Positions 62,886-64,000 of a DNA stretch of 64,000 nucleotides are shown one piece after another; positions within the stretch are counted from its first letter, which is position 1; every line of letters begins with the position of its first letter. Source of the DNA: JANXUC01 sp043782485 (GTDB lineage: Bacteria; Acidobacteriota; Terriglobia; Terriglobales; Acidobacteriaceae); contig JAYWAL010000055.1 of assembly GCA_043782485.1 (NCBI GenBank), positions 1 through 64,000 of the forward strand, written 5' to 3'. A program made the translations under genes and the position numbers. A model generated the notes under the pieces. It saw only the letters and a program-made list of their open reading frames with translations. It was not told the origin of the DNA and did not search any database.

Positions 62886-63413
62886 CTAAACCTTCTCGAT
62901 CTTCACCGCAGTCAACTGGATTTCCTTCCGCGGACGGTCTTGCCCATCCCGCGGCGCGCTCGTGATCTTATCCACGGTCGCCTGGCCTTCCACCACCTCG
63001 CCGAAAATGGTGTGCTTCCCGGTCAGCCAAGTCGTTGCCGCAACCGTGATGAAAAACTGCGAGCCGTTGGTGTTCGGCCCCGAGTTCGCCATGGCCAGTT
63101 TGCCGGGCACGTCAAAGCTGTGCGGGGAACCTTTCGTTTCGTCCTCAAACTTGTAACCGGGTCCGCCCATTCCTGTTCCCTGCGGGTCTCCCCCTTGGAT
63201 CATGAAATTCGGAATCACACGATGGAACACGGTCCCGTCGTAGAGCTTCTCGGTGGTCTTTTTGCGGGTATTCGGATGCGTCCATTCGCGCTTGCCTTCG
63301 GCGAGCTCAACGAAGTTGTCGACGGTTTTGGGAGCTTCCTTCTCGAACAGACGGCACACAATGTTGCCCTCGGTGGTTTCAAACGTGGCATACAAGCCGG
63401 GTTGACGTGACAT
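62886..63413 (-). CDS. Cyclophilin-type peptidyl-prolyl isomerase, cytoplasmic
   Basis: A 175-residue cyclophilin without signal peptide. The catalytic and binding core is visible: FHRVIPNFMIQGGDPQGTG, LAMANSGPNTNGSQFFIT and HTIFGEVVEG. It speeds cis-trans isomerisation at proline. The insert EWTHPNTRKKTTEK before the YDGTVFHRV motif is typical of the bacterial PpiB relatives. A second cyclophilin gene lies just upstream in the same direction. Confidence 0.93.
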   Translation of the reverse strand: MSRQPGLYATFETTEGNIVCRLFEKEAPKTVDNFVELAEGKREWTHPNTRKKTTEKLYDGTVFHRVIPNFMIQGGDPQGTGMGGPGYKFEDETKGSPHSFDVPGKLAMANSGPNTNGSQFFITVAATTWLTGKHTIFGEVVEGQATVDKITSAPRDGQDRPRKEIQLTAVKIEKV

Positions 63414-63475
63414 GGAATCCTTTCGCGAACGGGGTCTGGCCCCAAAAATGTGGAACGGATGCAGCCCTAGATAAA

Positions 63476-64000
63476 TTAGGGCTTCTTGACGGCGGTGCCG
63501 GCCGCGGGCTTCTTCATCCCGTTTAGGCCGTGCACGACTGGATGCCGCGCTGGTGTGGTCGCGCCGCCACGAACACCGCCACGAACAATCGTGAGGTGCA
63601 CAATGCGGACGGGTGTTAGAGGCTTGTCGTTGGGCCCTTTGGGCAGTCGCGCAATCTTCTTTACCAGAGCGATGCTGGCATCATCGCACTGGCCAAAAAT
63701 GGTGTGATGACCGCTCAGGTGAAAGCTGTGCGTGGAGTCCTCGGTAATGAAAAACTGCGACCCGTTGGTGCCGGGGCCGGAATTGGCCATGGCTAGGCGC
63801 CCTGGACGGTCAAACTTAAGCGTCTCGACAAATTCATCCTGAAAACGGTAGCCGGGATCGCCCGTTCCCGTACCCAGCGGATCGCCACCTTGAATCATGA
63901 ACTCGGGAATCACGCGATGGAAAATGGTGCCATCGTACAGCGGCGTATTGTGCTTGGTCACGCCGCTGGCTGGATTCTTCCAGTCTTTCTTGCCGGTAGC
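63476..64000 (-). CDS. Cyclophilin-type peptidyl-prolyl isomerase, cut by the window edge
   Basis: The C-terminal about 174 residues of a second cyclophilin are visible; the reading frame continues past the window end, so the N-terminus and any signal peptide are unseen. Motifs are FHRVIPEFMIQGGDPLGTG, LAMANSGPGTNGSQFFIT and HTIFGQCDD. After the domain comes a basic, glycine- and proline-rich tail (GGVRGGATTPARHP, ending in AVKKP) that the neighbouring copy lacks. The in-frame segment KKDWKNPASG matches the loop before the YDGT motif. Confidence 0.9.
   Translation of the reverse strand, partial: ATGKKDWKNPASGVTKHNTPLYDGTIFHRVIPEFMIQGGDPLGTGTGDPGYRFQDEFVETLKFDRPGRLAMANSGPGTNGSQFFITEDSTHSFHLSGHHTIFGQCDDASIALVKKIARLPKGPNDKPLTPVRIVHLTIVRGGVRGGATTPARHPVVHGLNGMKKPAAGTAVKKP

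Overview
The window is a 64 kb piece of GC-rich chromosome that most resembles an acidobacterium (Terriglobia-type). Pointers to this are a Gram-negative outer-membrane assembly set (TamA/TamB, TonB receptor), futalosine-pathway menaquinone genes (mqnE, mqnP), a small bacterial SRP RNA, an acidobacterial-style ECF sigma/anti-sigma pair, a pentapeptide MxKDx repeat protein, many GTG/TTG starts, and gaps seeded with short palindromic repeats. No prophage, insertion sequence, CRISPR array, tRNA or rRNA was seen. The taxonomic call is inference from gene content.

Layout. 1-8 kb: a PD-(D/E)XK nuclease gene behind a structured, terminated leader. Then come leftward genes: a secreted protein, aroK translationally coupled to a DUF4097 protein, an anti-sigma/ECF sigma pair, a copper amine oxidase and a ThiF/MoeB E1-like enzyme. 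8.3-17.4 kb: a rightward block of tamA, a SurA-like chaperone gene, tamB, mqnP and hslR. 17.4-25 kb: a Tat-exported isochorismatase-fold hydrolase, mqnE, a Tat-exported glycosylasparaginase, a methyltransferase, hutU-hutI and a degenerate glycosyltransferase. 25-35.7 kb: a di-haem cytochrome, a BON lipoprotein, a PilZ protein, mobA, an MlaF-like ATPase, ribE-ribD, ftsY, an HD-GYP sensor and a small monooxygenase-fold protein. 35.7-42.6 kb: a long leftward run rimO-yacG-pgpA-(beta-propeller)-cinA-thpR-plsY-gpsA, rich in phospholipid-synthesis genes. 42.7-49.6 kb: an outer-membrane barrel, a TgpA-type transglutaminase, the SRP RNA gene, a TonB-dependent receptor, a small membrane protein and fabH. 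49.8-53.7 kb: the MxKDx protein, pyruvoyl arginine decarboxylase, a small secreted protein, and a POTRA-only protein coupled to a LysR regulator. 54-59.3 kb: glnA, a Phd/VapC-type pair and glnE. 59.4-64 kb: a secreted six-cysteine protein, icd, mdh and two cyclophilins, the second cut by the window edge.

How they fit together. Several units are coherent: TamA, a SurA-like chaperone and TamB for envelope assembly; MqnP and MqnE for menaquinone; PlsY, GpsA, PgpA and FabH for lipid synthesis; SRP RNA and FtsY for protein targeting; GlnA and its modifying enzyme GlnE for nitrogen; Icd and Mdh for the TCA cycle. The more unusual items are the D-to-A change in the VapC active site and the toxin-antitoxin pair sitting between glnA and glnE. 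Others are the loss of the acidic metal motif in the glycosyltransferase, promoters that place +1 on the GTG of mqnP and mqnE, a parvulin-less chaperone gene fused by overlapping codons to tamA and tamB, and hairpin repeats whose arms change in a compensating way. No complete, clearly new multi-gene defence or metabolic system was recognised.
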